A stretch of DNA of 64,000 bases from Aureivirga marina (GCF_015767265.1 NZ_JADPIB010000007.1:72307-136306), one strand, 5' to 3'; shown: positions 1 to 10,121, numbered from the stretch's first letter. A program made the numbers and translations. Notes: generated by a model from the sequence alone, not told the origin.

Positions 1-1
1 A

Positions 2-3000
2 AGTAATGTAAACATTACTAAAATTGAAGTTTGGGTTACAAATAGAAATTCTTCAACACAAAATGTAAGAAATATTGTAGCGATTGCAGATTTGGCAGAA
101 GGAAATGTTGATCATATTGGAGCTCCTGGAGTTGTTCCGATTCCTGGACCAAGAGATCCTTCAAATGGAGCGAATAACATTGTAAATGAATTAACCAATA
201 CAAGTGGAATTCGTGATATTGCAACTGCGTCTGCGGCATTACAAGGTGGATATAATATGCAACAAGGAAGAGATTTCTCTTTACTTGAGAATGCAAGACT
301 TTTAAGTCCTTCTGAATACCAATTACAACCACAATTAGGATATATTTCTTTAAATAGAAAATTAGGAGAAAGTGATATTCTTGCAGTTGCTTTTGAATAT
401 ACGGTAAACGGAAGTGAGGAAGTTTTTAAAGTTGGAGAACTTTCAAGTGATGGAGTTATTGCGCCAGCTGCAATTGCAGTAAAGCTTTTAAGAAGTGAAA
501 TCATTACAACTGATGTTCCGATGTGGAATCTGATGATGAAAAATATTTATTCTTTAGGAGCTTATCAATTACAAGAAGAAGGATTCCGTTTTGAATTATT
601 ATATAAAGATGATGCAACTGGAGTTGCAATTAATACACTTCAAAATGCTATTACAGGAGAAGGAACAAACGATCCTGTAAACCAAAGAACAATTATGAAC
701 CTTGTTCGTTTGGATAGATTAGATCAATATGGAACGCCCATTCCCGGAAATAAAGGAAATGGGTATTTCGATTATATAGAAGGAATTACTGTAAATTCTG
801 AAAAAGGTTATATCATTTTCCCAGAAGTAGAACCTTTTGGTGATTGGATGGCTGGAGAATTAACAGATCCGCAAGATGATAATTATTTATTTAGAGAGCT
901 TTATAGACAAACAAAGGCTTTTGCCAAAAATAATTTCCAGCAAAGAGATAAATATTTATTAAAAGGTTATTATAAATCAGATAGTGGAGGAGGAGGAATT
1001 CCTCTTGGTGCGTTTAACGTAACTCCAGGTTCGGTTCGAGTAACTTCAGGAGGAAGAGAACTTGTTGAAGGAGTTGACTATGTTGTAGATTATCAAATTG
1101 GTCGTGTACAAATTATCAATCCTTCTTTAGAAGCATCGAATGCACCAATTGAAGTTTCTGTAGAAAATAATTCAACATTTGCTGCGCAAGATAAATCGTT
1201 TATTGGAGTTGATGTACAACACAAATTTTCTGACAAATTTGAGGTTGGTGCTTCTTTTTTGAATTTAAGTGAAAGACCTTTAACACAAAAAGTAAACTTA
1301 GCTTCTGAACCGATTAACAACTCGATTTTTGGATTTAATGCTACATATGGAACAGAAGTTCCTTTCTTAACAAAACTAGTAAATAAGCTTCCAAATATTG
1401 ATACAGATGTTCCTTCGAATATTTCTGTTCGAGGAGATTTTGCTTATTTAAAACCTGGGCAACCAAAAGCAATTAAAGAAGGTGGAGAAGCAAATGCATA
1501 TATTGATGATTTTGAAGGTTCACAAATTCCATTAGATATTTCATCACCTTTACAATGGTATTTAGCAAGTACACCACAACATCAGCCAGATTTAGATTTA
1601 GGTGGTGATGCGAATGATTTATCTTATGGTGCAAAACGTGCGAATTTAGCTTGGTATACAATTGATCAATTATTTTATGGAGGATCTTTGCAACCTGGAA
1701 ATATTGATGAAGAAGAATTATCAAGAGCAGAGGTTCGTAGAATTCGTTATAATGAAATTTTTCCAGAGCAAGATTTAGATATTACTCAATCATCAATTGT
1801 TCGAACATTAGATTTAGCATATTATCCTTTTACCAGAGGAACATATAATTATGATGAGCCAGAAGTTGGAGAAGAAGGATATCTTACTGATCCAGAATCA
1901 AGATGGGGAGGAATTATGCGTCCATTGACGACAACTAATTTTGATCAAGCGAATATTGAATATATTCAGTTTTGGATTCAAGATCCATATGATTACTATT
2001 CGATAACAGAAGCGGAAGGTTTACCAGCAGGAGTGGATCCTTTCAATCCAGCGAACCAAGTTGGAGATTTATATTTTAACTTAGGAAATATTTCTGAGGA
2101 TATATTAAAAGATAATAGAAAAGTTTATGAAAATGGATATCCAGGAGATGGAAATCAAATTGTTGGAGAAAATGTATTAGAGTCTGGAAACAATTTTGGA
2201 TATATTCCAAAAAACCAATCTTTATTATATGCTTTTGATGAAAGTGATGAAGCAAGACCAAATCAAGATATTGGATTTGATGGATTAAATGATACAAGAG
2301 AGAAAGAATATTTTGCTCAAAATGCGAATCCATTATTTGCAAGTTTTGAAGATCCATCAACAGATAACTATCGTTTTTATAGAAGTAGTGTTTATGATGC
2401 TGAAGATGCTTCTGTACTATCTCGTTATCAAAATTTTAATAAAACACAAGGAAATTCACCTACAATTGATAATTCACCAGAATCTTACCCAACATCAGCA
2501 ACTTCTTATCCAGATGTAGAGGATGTGAATAAAGATCAAACGATGAATACGGTGGAAAGCTATTGGCAATTTAAAGTTTCAATGGCAAAATCAGATTTAG
2601 TTGTTGGACAAAATCATATTGTAGATGAAAAAGTAGTAACAGTAAATCCAGAAGATGGAACAGCTCCAAGAAACTACAGATGGTTACAATTTAGAATTCC
2701 TGTAAATCAATCAGGAGTTGCGATTGGAGGAATTTCAGATTTCCAATCAATTCGTTTCATTCGTATGTTCATGACAAAATTTAGAATGCCAATTGTTTTA
2801 AGATTAGCAGATTTAAAATTAGTTCGTGGAGATTGGAGAAGATATAAAAATGAATTAGTAGAATCACCATTCAATCCACTTCCAACATCAGAATTAAATA
2901 AATTCGAGGTTGGAGTTGTAAATATTGAAGAAAATGCTACAAGAGTTCCGATTCCTTATGTTTTACCTCCAGGAATTGTAAGAGAAGAATTACAAGGAAA

Positions 3001-6000
3001 TACGACTGTTCAGCAACAAAATGAGCAATCTGTTTCCGTAAAAATTAGAGAATTACCCGCAAATGAAGCGAGGGGAATTTATAAGAATACAAGTCTCGAT
3101 TTAAGAATGTATAAAAAACTGAAAATGTTTATACACTTAGAAGGAATTCAGACAGAACCACAAGTAGAATCGGATGAATTAAAAGCAATTATTCGATTAG
3201 GAAGTGATTTGAATGAAAACTTCTATCAGATTGAGATGCCATTAACAGTAACGCCTTATACAGCTACAACACCAGAAGAAATTTGGCCAGTTGAAAATAA
3301 TATTGAGGCAGCATTAGATTTATTTGGAAAATTAAAATTATTAAGATTTGATGATCCTTCTAATCCACCTGTGAATGAATTGTATCCAGCCTATGGAGAA
3401 CCAGATCCGTTTGGAGATTTAGGACTAAATTATGTGATTAGAGTAAAAGGTAATCCGAATTTAGGAAATGTGAAAACAATGATGCTTGGAGTGAAGAATG
3501 ATTCTGGAAATGTTCAGAGTTTTGAACTTTGGTATGATGAATTCCGTGCTTCAGGATTTGAAAATGATGGAGGTTGGGCAACTGTGGTAAGTACAGATGC
3601 AAACTTAGCTGATTTTGCTGATATTTCTGCAACTGGTAGAATTGAAACAATTGGTTTTGGTGGAATTGAGCAGAGATTAAATGAAAGAAATCAAGAAGAT
3701 GTTAAGCAATATGATATTGTTACCAATGTGAATATGGGTAAATTATTACCAAATCATTGGGGAATTCAATTACCGTTTAACTATGGAATTTCGGAAGAAT
3801 TCAGAGATCCGAAATACGATCCACAATTTCAAGATGTTTTATTTGATGATGCAAAAGATGTAAATCCGAATAGTAAGGATGCACAAGATTATACGAAGAG
3901 AAGAAGTATAAGTTTAATTAATGTTAGAAAAGAAAGAAATCCAAATTCTACTAGAAAACCACAATTTTATGATGTAGAAAATCTTTCTGTTTCTGGAGCT
4001 TATAATGAAATGTATCATAAAGATTATAATGTTCAGAAATATTTAGATCAGAATGTGAAACTTTCAGGTTCGTATAATTATACATTACAACCGAAATATA
4101 TTCAACCTTTAAAGAATTGGAGTTTAATTAAGAAAAGTAAATATTTAAAATTAATTAGAGATTTCAACTTTAATTTATTACCAACTTCAGTTTCGGTAAA
4201 TACGAATATTAATAGAAATTATAATTCGCAACAATCAAGAACTTTAATTGAAGGATTACCAGAATTACCAGAATTAATTCAGAGAAGATATATGTTTGAT
4301 TGGGATTATGGTTTTGCTTATGATTTATCAAAATCTTTACAAGTAAATTTTAAAGCATCAAATTATTATGTAAATGATCAGTTCGAGATTGATGATGAAA
4401 ATAGAGTGTTTGATAATATTTTTGAAATTGGAAGACCAAATAATTATCACCAAAAATTAGAAGGAACTTATAAAATTCCTTTAGATAAAATTCCTTATTT
4501 AGAATTTGTAAGAGCGACTTATACGTATACAGCAGATTTCGATTGGCAAGCGATATCTCCACAATATTATGATCAAATAGGAAATACTATTCAAAACTCA
4601 AATACGCATAATATTTCAGGAGATTTAAACTTTACAAAGCTTTATAGAAAAATTGGAGTTCATAAATTATTTAGAAAAAGCAAAAGTAAAAAAGGTACTT
4701 CTAAATTAAAAAGAACGCCAGGTTTAGAGAAACAATCAAATATTGGAATTACTAAAAATCAAAATAAAAGAGGTCGAAGAAATAAACTTTCTACAGGGCA
4801 AAAAGTAGTAAAAGGACTTGTGGATGTTGTTACTTCTGTGAAGAAAGCGAAAATTAGTTATTTAGAAAACAATGGAACATTCTTACCAGGTTATGCTCCA
4901 GAAATCGGATTCTTAGGAAGAGATAATTTTGGTGGAGGATTAGCTCCGACAATTGGTTTTGTTTTTGGTAGTCAAGCAGATATTCGTGAAAGAGCTTTAA
5001 GAAATGGATGGTTAATTACAAGGAATGTTGTTGATTTAGATGATATTAATAGTGATTTAAATGATCCTTATTATAATAAAACGTATAGTAGAACTCATTA
5101 CGAAAAATTAGATTATTCTTTAGATGTAAAACCATTTAAAGATTTAGATGTTGAATTATTTGGTTCTAGAATTTATACGAAAGATATTTCGCAACAATTA
5201 GATGTTATTCGATATAATAACTCTGCTGGAACAGAAATTCGTGAAATATTAGATTCACCAGAATATCAAATTGGAGGATATAGTATTAGTAATAATATGA
5301 TTCGTACTGCATTTGATAAAGGAGGTGATGATGCTTTTAGACAATTTAGAGAGAATAGATTAATTATTTCAAATAGATTAGCTGGAACTTCGACACAACA
5401 ATATCAAGATGGATATGGATCTACGAGTCAACAAGTTTTATTACCTGCATTCTTAGCCGCTTATTCTGGACAAGATGCGAATAATGTAAGCTTAAACGCA
5501 TTTAGCCAAGATGTACCTTTCCCAGGTTGGAAATTAACATATAAAGGACTGATGAACTTTAAATGGTTTAAAAAGAACTTTAGAAGTTTTACAGTTACTC
5601 ATGGATATAATTCTATTTTTGCAATATCAAGTTATACAAACAATTTACAGTATAATCCATTGGATAATCAAAAGGATATTGCTGGAAATTATTATGGAAA
5701 GTATTTATTCACAAATGTTAGTATGATTGAAGAATTTTCCCCATTAGTGAAAGTTGATATCAAAATGAAGAATTCTTTTTCGTTCTCAGGTAGAATAAAT
5801 AAAGATAGATCCTTAACTTTGAATTTTGATAATAATACACTGACGCAAATCAGAGGAACAGAGTATGAAATCGGAATTGGATATATTGTAAAAGATTTAA
5901 AAATGAAGATGCGTTTTGCTGGGAAACCAACAAAATTAAAAGGTGATTTAAATCTGAAAGCTACATTCTCTTTAAGAGATGATTTAACGCAGATTAGAGA

Positions 6001-6199
6001 AATTGAGCAAGAAAATGATCAGATTACAGGAGGTCAGAAAATTATTGCAATCAAATTCTCTGCAGATTATAATCTAAGTAGAAGTTTAATTACTTCTTTC
6101 TATTATGATCAAAATATTTCAAAATATGCCATTTCTACTACTTTCCCAAGAAAGTCAATTAGTGCAGGTTTAAGCGTTAGATATACTATTGGAAATTAA
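2..6199 (+). CDS. sprA: T9SS outer-membrane translocon protein SprA (5' end outside window)
   Basis: SprA (Sov in Porphyromonas) forms the very large outer-membrane beta-barrel through which type IX secretion cargo leaves the cell, and it is needed for gliding. The frame is open to the left edge, so the first roughly 340 residues are missing; about 2065 residues are visible against about 2400 for known SprA. Recognisable SprA stretches include EVWVTNRN at the very start, the EGVDYVVDY segment (about residues 355-363 of the visible part) and YIDDFEGSQIPLDI near residue 500. The protein ends in an amphipathic strand-rich tail (SAGLSVRYTIGN), typical of a barrel end. gcvH follows 30 bases later, as often seen in Flavobacteriia. 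No start codon should be assigned inside the window. Confidence 0.95.
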   Translation, partial: SNVNITKIEVWVTNRNSSTQNVRNIVAIADLAEGNVDHIGAPGVVPIPGPRDPSNGANNIVNELTNTSGIRDIATASAALQGGYNMQQGRDFSLLENARLLSPSEYQLQPQLGYISLNRKLGESDILAVAFEYTVNGSEEVFKVGELSSDGVIAPAAIAVKLLRSEIITTDVPMWNLMMKNIYSLGAYQLQEEGFRFELLYKDDATGVAINTLQNAITGEGTNDPVNQRTIMNLVRLDRLDQYGTPIPGNKGNGYFDYIEGITVNSEKGYIIFPEVEPFGDWMAGELTDPQDDNYLFRELYRQTKAFAKNNFQQRDKYLLKGYYKSDSGGGGIPLGAFNVTPGSVRVTSGGRELVEGVDYVVDYQIGRVQIINPSLEASNAPIEVSVENNSTFAAQDKSFIGVDVQHKFSDKFEVGASFLNLSERPLTQKVNLASEPINNSIFGFNATYGTEVPFLTKLVNKLPNIDTDVPSNISVRGDFAYLKPGQPKAIKEGGEANAYIDDFEGSQIPLDISSPLQWYLASTPQHQPDLDLGGDANDLSYGAKRANLAWYTIDQLFYGGSLQPGNIDEEELSRAEVRRIRYNEIFPEQDLDITQSSIVRTLDLAYYPFTRGTYNYDEPEVGEEGYLTDPESRWGGIMRPLTTTNFDQANIEYIQFWIQDPYDYYSITEAEGLPAGVDPFNPANQVGDLYFNLGNISEDILKDNRKVYENGYPGDGNQIVGENVLESGNNFGYIPKNQSLLYAFDESDEARPNQDIGFDGLNDTREKEYFAQNANPLFASFEDPSTDNYRFYRSSVYDAEDASVLSRYQNFNKTQGNSPTIDNSPESYPTSATSYPDVEDVNKDQTMNTVESYWQFKVSMAKSDLVVGQNHIVDEKVVTVNPEDGTAPRNYRWLQFRIPVNQSGVAIGGISDFQSIRFIRMFMTKFRMPIVLRLADLKLVRGDWRRYKNELVESPFNPLPTSELNKFEVGVVNIEENATRVPIPYVLPPGIVREELQGNTTVQQQNEQSVSVKIRELPANEARGIYKNTSLDLRMYKKLKMFIHLEGIQTEPQVESDELKAIIRLGSDLNENFYQIEMPLTVTPYTATTPEEIWPVENNIEAALDLFGKLKLLRFDDPSNPPVNELYPAYGEPDPFGDLGLNYVIRVKGNPNLGNVKTMMLGVKNDSGNVQSFELWYDEFRASGFENDGGWATVVSTDANLADFADISATGRIETIGFGGIEQRLNERNQEDVKQYDIVTNVNMGKLLPNHWGIQLPFNYGISEEFRDPKYDPQFQDVLFDDAKDVNPNSKDAQDYTKRRSISLINVRKERNPNSTRKPQFYDVENLSVSGAYNEMYHKDYNVQKYLDQNVKLSGSYNYTLQPKYIQPLKNWSLIKKSKYLKLIRDFNFNLLPTSVSVNTNINRNYNSQQSRTLIEGLPELPELIQRRYMFDWDYGFAYDLSKSLQVNFKASNYYVNDQFEIDDENRVFDNIFEIGRPNNYHQKLEGTYKIPLDKIPYLEFVRATYTYTADFDWQAISPQYYDQIGNTIQNSNTHNISGDLNFTKLYRKIGVHKLFRKSKSKKGTSKLKRTPGLEKQSNIGITKNQNKRGRRNKLSTGQKVVKGLVDVVTSVKKAKISYLENNGTFLPGYAPEIGFLGRDNFGGGLAPTIGFVFGSQADIRERALRNGWLITRNVVDLDDINSDLNDPYYNKTYSRTHYEKLDYSLDVKPFKDLDVELFGSRIYTKDISQQLDVIRYNNSAGTEIREILDSPEYQIGGYSISNNMIRTAFDKGGDDAFRQFRENRLIISNRLAGTSTQQYQDGYGSTSQQVLLPAFLAAYSGQDANNVSLNAFSQDVPFPGWKLTYKGLMNFKWFKKNFRSFTVTHGYNSIFAISSYTNNLQYNPLDNQKDIAGNYYGKYLFTNVSMIEEFSPLVKVDIKMKNSFSFSGRINKDRSLTLNFDNNTLTQIRGTEYEIGIGYIVKDLKMKMRFAGKPTKLKGDLNLKATFSLRDDLTQIREIEQENDQITGGQKIIAIKFSADYNLSRSLITSFYYDQNISKYAISTTFPRKSISAGLSVRYTIGN

Positions 6200-6229
6200 T
6201 TAATAACTAAATAATAAAAATAAATAACA

Positions 6230-6610
6230 ATGAATATCCCAGCAGATTTAAAGTATACAAAAGACCACGAATGGATCAAAGTTGAAGGAGACGTAGCAAT
6301 CGTAGGAATTACTGACCACGCACAAAGTGAGTTAGGAGACATTGTGTACGTTGATGTTGATACATTAGATGAAGATGTTGATAAAGATGATACATTTGGG
6401 TCTGTAGAAGCAGTAAAAACCGTTTCTGACTTATTCATGCCACTTTCTGGAGAAGTAATTGAATTTAACGAAGCGTTAGAAGATGAGCCAGAATTAGTAA
6501 ATAAAGATCCTTATGGAGAAGGATGGATGATTAAAATTAAGATGTCTGATACATCTCAAATTGAAGATCTTTTAGATGCTGATGCGTATAAAGAAATTAT
6601 TGGAGCGTAA
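6230..6610 (+). CDS. gcvH: Glycine cleavage system H protein
   Basis: GcvH carries the lipoyl arm that shuttles the aminomethyl group between the P, T and L proteins of glycine cleavage in the cytoplasm. At 126 residues it has the family length. The lipoylation site is the lysine in [10 protein letters not shown] (K63), inside the usual hammerhead fold with LKYTKDHEW near the start and a PLSGEV turn after the site. It lies 30 bases after sprA and overlaps the next gene, so it is probably cotranscribed with its neighbours. The other glycine cleavage genes are not in the window. Confidence 0.97.
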   Translation: MNIPADLKYTKDHEWIKVEGDVAIVGITDHAQSELGDIVYVDVDTLDEDVDKDDTFGSVEAVKTVSDLFMPLSGEVIEFNEALEDEPELVNKDPYGEGWMIKIKMSDTSQIEDLLDADAYKEIIGA

Positions 6611-6974
6611 TGCTTTAATTATCACAATACTTATTACAATATCCGTTGTTGTAATAAGTATTGTTCCTACAGATTCTATTCAAGTTTCTGTAAAAACAAA
6701 GGGTACAGATAAAATAGCTCATGTTTTAATGTACTTTATTTTAACATTTTTCTGGCTTTTAACATTCAATCTTTCTTTTAAAAAAAGAAATTTTAACACA
6801 CTACTTTTGATAACAATTGCTATATTTGGCATGTTTATTGAAATTCTTCAGGAAACAATTACGGAAAGCAGAGAATTTGATTGGTACGATGGTTTAGCAA
6901 ATACTTTAGGGGTTTTGATTGCTTTTGTATTTTTTAATATATTGCACCGTAAATTTGGAACTAGAGAAATTTAA
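6576..6974 (+). CDS. VanZ-like membrane protein
   Basis: This is a small polytopic inner-membrane protein of the VanZ-like family, whose function is largely unknown (VanZ itself raises teicoplanin resistance). It has 132 residues with hydrophobic segments near residues 13-30, 50-66, 75-90 and 112-126. The family signature is the [13 protein letters not shown] segment after the first helix and a later EILQE...[11 protein letters not shown] segment. The gene overlaps the end of gcvH by 35 bases. The start could be ATG 6576 or the in-frame ATG 6582, which would give MRIKKLL; no Shine-Dalgarno distinguishes them. The position between gcvH and tonB is common in flavobacterial genomes. Confidence 0.85.
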   Translation: MLMRIKKLLERNALIITILITISVVVISIVPTDSIQVSVKTKGTDKIAHVLMYFILTFFWLLTFNLSFKKRNFNTLLLITIAIFGMFIEILQETITESREFDWYDGLANTLGVLIAFVFFNILHRKFGTREI

Positions 6975-7026
6975 CTTGTAAGCCGAGTTTAAATTATTAT
7001 ATTAGCAGACCTATAAAATTTTTAAA

Positions 7027-7752
7027 ATGGAAGTTAAAAAGAACCCAAAAGCAAACTTAGAGAATTACACCAAATTGTTTATGCAATTGGGGTTGGTTTT
7101 AGCGTTAGTCATAGTTTATATAGCTATCGAAAAGAAAACTTATGACAAAACGTATTCTGACTTGGGAGATTCAATCTTACAAGAAGAGGTTGAAGAAGAT
7201 ATCCCAATCACAGAACGTATTATCGAGGTAAAACCACCACCGCCACCGCCACCGCCAGCAGCTCCAGAAGTAATTGAAGTTGTTGAAGATGACGAAGAAA
7301 TCGAAGAGACTATCATCGAATCTACAGAGACAGATGAGACAGAAGCAGTAGAAGTAGAAGAAATCGTTGAGGAGGAAGAGGAAGAAGAAGTAATTGAGGA
7401 TGTACCATTCGCAATTATTGAGGAAGTTCCTGTTTTCCCAGGGTGTAAAGGTAGTAAGAGTGAATTAAAGAAATGTTTACAACAAAAAATCCAAAAGCAC
7501 GTAGCAAGAAAGTTTAACGCTGACTTAGCGAATGAGCTTGGATTACCTCCTGGAAAGAAAAGAATTATCGTTCAATTTAAAATTGACAAAAGCGGAAATA
7601 TATCAGAAATCCGTTCAAGAGCTCCTCACAAAAGACTTCAACAAGAAGCAGAGAGAGTAATTAAGACACTTCCAAAAATGACTCCAGGAAAACAAAGAGG
7701 TAGAGCTGTAGGTGTAAAATATAGCTTACCAATTTCTTTCAACGTAGAATAG
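7027..7752 (+). CDS. tonB: Energy transducer TonB (proline-rich linker)
   Basis: TonB links the inner-membrane ExbB/ExbD motor to outer-membrane TonB-dependent receptors. The 241 residues show a short cytoplasmic N-terminus, one transmembrane helix (about 17-35), a periplasmic linker with eight prolines (70-77) followed by a long Glu/Asp stretch to about 125, and a C-terminal TonB domain (about 175-240) ending in VKYSLPISFNV. Before the domain sits PVFPGC with a second cysteine nine residues on (C140 and C150), a feature of Bacteroidota TonB proteins. No exbB or exbD is nearby. A terminator follows, separating it from the paralogue downstream. Confidence 0.93.
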   Translation: MEVKKNPKANLENYTKLFMQLGLVLALVIVYIAIEKKTYDKTYSDLGDSILQEEVEEDIPITERIIEVKPPPPPPPPAAPEVIEVVEDDEEIEETIIESTETDETEAVEVEEIVEEEEEEEVIEDVPFAIIEEVPVFPGCKGSKSELKKCLQQKIQKHVARKFNADLANELGLPPGKKRIIVQFKIDKSGNISEIRSRAPHKRLQQEAERVIKTLPKMTPGKQRGRAVGVKYSLPISFNVE

Positions 7753-7772
7753 TCAATGTTATTATAATATTA

Positions 7773-7805
7773 AAAAAATCTAGCTTTTTAGCTAGATTTT
7801 TTTTT
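7773..7805 (+). terminator. Intrinsic terminator after tonB
   Basis: A perfect inverted repeat, AAAAAATCTAGC and GCTAGATTTTTT with a six-base loop, is followed by more T residues. It lies 20 bases after the stop of the first tonB gene and ends that transcript. Because the arms are flanked by A on one side and T on the other, it could act on both strands. Confidence 0.85.
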
Positions 7806-7855
7806 GGCATATATTTTGTTTTTAAGAATTCATTAACATTTTAAAAAATTTAACT

Positions 7856-8608
7856 ATGAGCTTAAAAAATAACGACATGTCAAATTATTCAAAAGTTTTT
7901 CTACACTTATCATTAGTATTATCTTTATTTATTGTATATGTGATTTTACAGCATGAAACAATTAAAAAGGAAGTAAAAGTAGCGGAAACAGAGATAACAA
8001 TTGATGAAAATGTAGAGTTTACAATGAACGACTTTAAAATTGAAAAAGAGAAAGTTAAAGTTGAAAAGAAAAAAACAGAAGTTCCAACGAAGAAAGCAAT
8101 TTTAAAAGATATTGTGGAAGTTGTGGAAGATGATACTAAAATCATTGAATCTCAAATCATGAATGAAACAGATGAAGAAGTAGAAGATTTAGATGATCAC
8201 ATTTTAAACCTAAAAGAAACAGAGGAAATTGAGCAAGAAGATAACAAAGTATATAGTTTTGTTAGCTTAGAAGAAGTTCCAGTATTTCCAGGCTGTGAAA
8301 AGGCAAAAGGAAATAAAGAGAAAAAAGCTTGTTTTGAAAATCGAGTAAGAAAATTTATCAATCGAAAATTTAATGCTGATATTGCAAATGAGATTGGTTT
8401 AACTTCTGGTAAAAAGAGAATCAACGTTTTATTTAATATTGATAAAGAAGGGAATGTAAAAATTTCAAGAGTAGCAGCACCACACAAGGAGTTAGAAAAA
8501 GAAGCGAAAAGAGTGATTAACAGACTTCCGAAAATGACTCCTGGAAAACAGAATAATAAACCTGTAAAAGTAAAATATGCTTTACCAATCAGTTTTTATG
8601 TAGACTAA
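7856..8608 (+). CDS. Second TonB-like energy transducer (no proline-rich linker)
   Basis: This paralogue of the preceding tonB has 250 residues: one transmembrane helix (about 15-31), a Lys/Glu-rich linker (about 38-135) and the same C-terminal domain with PVFPGC, a cysteine pair (C147 and C159), RKFNADIANEIGL and a PKMTPGK...VKYALPISF ending. Unlike its neighbour, the linker has no proline run, only an alternating charged KxEKxKxEKKK segment, so its periplasmic reach may differ. Start at ATG 7856 gives MSLKNND; ATG 7877 (MSNYSKVF) is an alternative. It has its own terminator, so the two copies are separately expressed. Confidence 0.85.
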   Translation: MSLKNNDMSNYSKVFLHLSLVLSLFIVYVILQHETIKKEVKVAETEITIDENVEFTMNDFKIEKEKVKVEKKKTEVPTKKAILKDIVEVVEDDTKIIESQIMNETDEEVEDLDDHILNLKETEEIEQEDNKVYSFVSLEEVPVFPGCEKAKGNKEKKACFENRVRKFINRKFNADIANEIGLTSGKKRINVLFNIDKEGNVKISRVAAPHKELEKEAKRVINRLPKMTPGKQNNKPVKVKYALPISFYVD

Positions 8609-8697
8609 AAAATTACTTTTTAACTTGTCATTAAGCTTTAGTTTTTGAATTTAAGAATAAGTTTAAAACTTATTTATTTTAATAAATCAATTATATT

Positions 8698-8726
8698 GAA
8701 AATCCTGTGTTTAACGGGATTTTTTA
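8698..8726 (+). terminator. Intrinsic terminator after second tonB
   Basis: Arms AAAATCC and GGGATTTTTT enclose a short loop and are followed by T-rich DNA. The hairpin lies about 90 bases after the stop of the second tonB gene and directly before the deoC promoter. Confidence 0.7.
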
Positions 8727-8729
8727 TTT

Positions 8730-8737
8730 TATTTTTG
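8730..8737 (+). promoter_or_regulatory. -7 box for deoC
   Basis: TATTTTTG matches the Bacteroidota primary sigma factor -7 consensus TAnnTTTG. It predicts a transcript start near 8742-8744, just before the upstream TTG codon at 8749, and this favours ATG 8767 as the deoC start. No good -33 TTG is visible at the expected distance. Confidence 0.6.
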
Positions 8738-8766
8738 TAGTGTAAAATTTGATAAACAAGAAAGTT

Positions 8767-9510
8767 ATGAATGTAAATCAGTATTTAGACTCTACTTACT
8801 TAAAAACTCCAGAGCAAGCAGGAATCTCAGAAAAAGAAACGGAACAAAAAGTAGTTGATTTAGTTAATGAAGCTATTGAAAATAACTTTAAATTAGTCAT
8901 GATTCGTCCAAATTTTGTTTCTATGGCTAAAAAAATGATTACAGATGCAAATGCGGATGTTGTTGTAGGAACTGTAATTGGTTTTCACGAAGGAACAGCT
9001 TCTGTTGAAGACAAATTAAAAGAAGCACAAGAAGCAATTGATAATGGAGTTGATGAGCTAGATTATGTGGTGAATTACACAGCTTTTAAAAATGAGCAAA
9101 TCAATTTAGTAAAAGCAGAAGTTTTCAAAGGAACAAAAATTGGTTTAGAAAACGGAAAAATTGTAAAATGGATTATTGAAATTGCAGCTTTATCAAATGA
9201 AGAAATAGTTGCTTTAACACAATTAATTCGTGATGTTGTTTTAGATAATTTCTCAGAAGAAGAAGCAACACAAGTTTTTGTAAAATCATCTACAGGTTTC
9301 TTTAAAAGAGAAGATGGAGGTCCAGTTGGAGCAACATTTGAAGGAATGGAATTAATTGTAGAAAATGCAAAACCATTACAAGCAAAAGCTGCTGGAGGAG
9401 TAAGATCTTATGAAGATGCTGTGAAAATGATTGAAATGGGTGTTACAAGAATTGGAACTTCTTCTGCAAAAAAAATAGCAGATGGTAAAACTGCCACGGG
9501 AGGATATTAA
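8767..9510 (+). CDS. deoC: Deoxyribose-phosphate aldolase
   Basis: DeoC cleaves 2-deoxyribose 5-phosphate to acetaldehyde and glyceraldehyde 3-phosphate in deoxynucleoside catabolism, using a Schiff-base lysine in a TIM barrel. Family features are the DELDYVVNY strand, the FVKSSTGF segment that contains the catalytic lysine, and the KAAGGVRSYEDA phosphate-binding turn near the C-terminus. ATG 8767 (MNVNQYLDSTYLK, 247 residues) is preferred over the in-frame TTG at 8749 because flavobacterial homologues begin this way and the -7 box sits close upstream. The acetyltransferase gene follows after 16 bases. Confidence 0.93.
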   Translation: MNVNQYLDSTYLKTPEQAGISEKETEQKVVDLVNEAIENNFKLVMIRPNFVSMAKKMITDANADVVVGTVIGFHEGTASVEDKLKEAQEAIDNGVDELDYVVNYTAFKNEQINLVKAEVFKGTKIGLENGKIVKWIIEIAALSNEEIVALTQLIRDVVLDNFSEEEATQVFVKSSTGFFKREDGGPVGATFEGMELIVENAKPLQAKAAGGVRSYEDAVKMIEMGVTRIGTSSAKKIADGKTATGGY

Positions 9511-9526
9511 TTCAATAAAAATATAA

Positions 9527-10102
9527 ATGAGTTTATTTTTTGCACATGAAACTGCAGTAATTGACGAAGGATGCCAAATTGGAGAAAATACTAAAATTTG
9601 GCATTTTAGTCATATTATGCCGAATAGCGTAATTGGAAAAAAATGCAACATAGGTCAAAACGTTGTGATTTCTCCAGATGTAATTCTTGGAAATAATGTA
9701 AAAGTACAAAACAATGTTTCTATTTACACAGGAGTAAAATGTGATGATGATGTGTTTTTGGGTCCTTCTATGGTATTTACGAATGTAATTAATCCTAGAA
9801 GTGCAGTAGTAAGAAGAACAGAATATATGCAAACTCTTGTGAAAAGAGGAGCAAGTATTGGCGCAAATGCTACAATTGTTTGCGGAAATACATTAGGAAA
9901 ATATTGTTTTATTGGAGCAGGAGCTGTTGTTATAAATGATATTCCTGATTATGCTTTAGTTGTAGGTAATCCGTCGAAACAAATTGGTTGGGTAGGAGAA
10001 TATGGACATCGTTTAGAATTTAATGAAGAAGGAATTGCTATTTGCCCAGAGAGTAAACAAGAATATTTATTAGAAAATAACGTTGTAACTAGAGTAAAAT
10101 AA
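9527..10102 (+). CDS. Left-handed beta-helix N-acetyltransferase (WbpD/WlbB-like)
   Basis: This is a hexapeptide-repeat acyltransferase of 191 residues. The first 150 residues are built of [LIV]-G-x4 repeats (GCQIGENTKIW, IGKKCNIGQNV, LGKYCFIGAGAVV). The closest family I recognise is the UDP-2-acetamido-3-amino-2,3-dideoxyglucuronate N-acetyltransferases used in O-antigen or capsule sugar synthesis; PDYALVVGNPSKQIGWV is the typical exit from the helix. No other sugar-nucleotide gene lies nearby, so the exact substrate is an inference. It lies 16 bases after deoC and is probably cotranscribed with it, although no pathway link is obvious. Confidence 0.8.
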   Translation: MSLFFAHETAVIDEGCQIGENTKIWHFSHIMPNSVIGKKCNIGQNVVISPDVILGNNVKVQNNVSIYTGVKCDDDVFLGPSMVFTNVINPRSAVVRRTEYMQTLVKRGASIGANATIVCGNTLGKYCFIGAGAVVINDIPDYALVVGNPSKQIGWVGEYGHRLEFNEEGIAICPESKQEYLLENNVVTRVK

Positions 10103-10121
10103 GTTAGTTATACAAAAAAAG

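Noticed and set aside
2550-2575. GGTGGAAAGC inside sprA, similar to part of the intergenic hairpin element
   Set aside because: Short match within conserved coding sequence and without the neighbouring hairpin; chance.
6196-6438. Minus-strand Ser/Thr-rich frame opposite gcvH
   Set aside because: It is a shadow of the conserved gcvH codons; no promoter, start context or known similarity.
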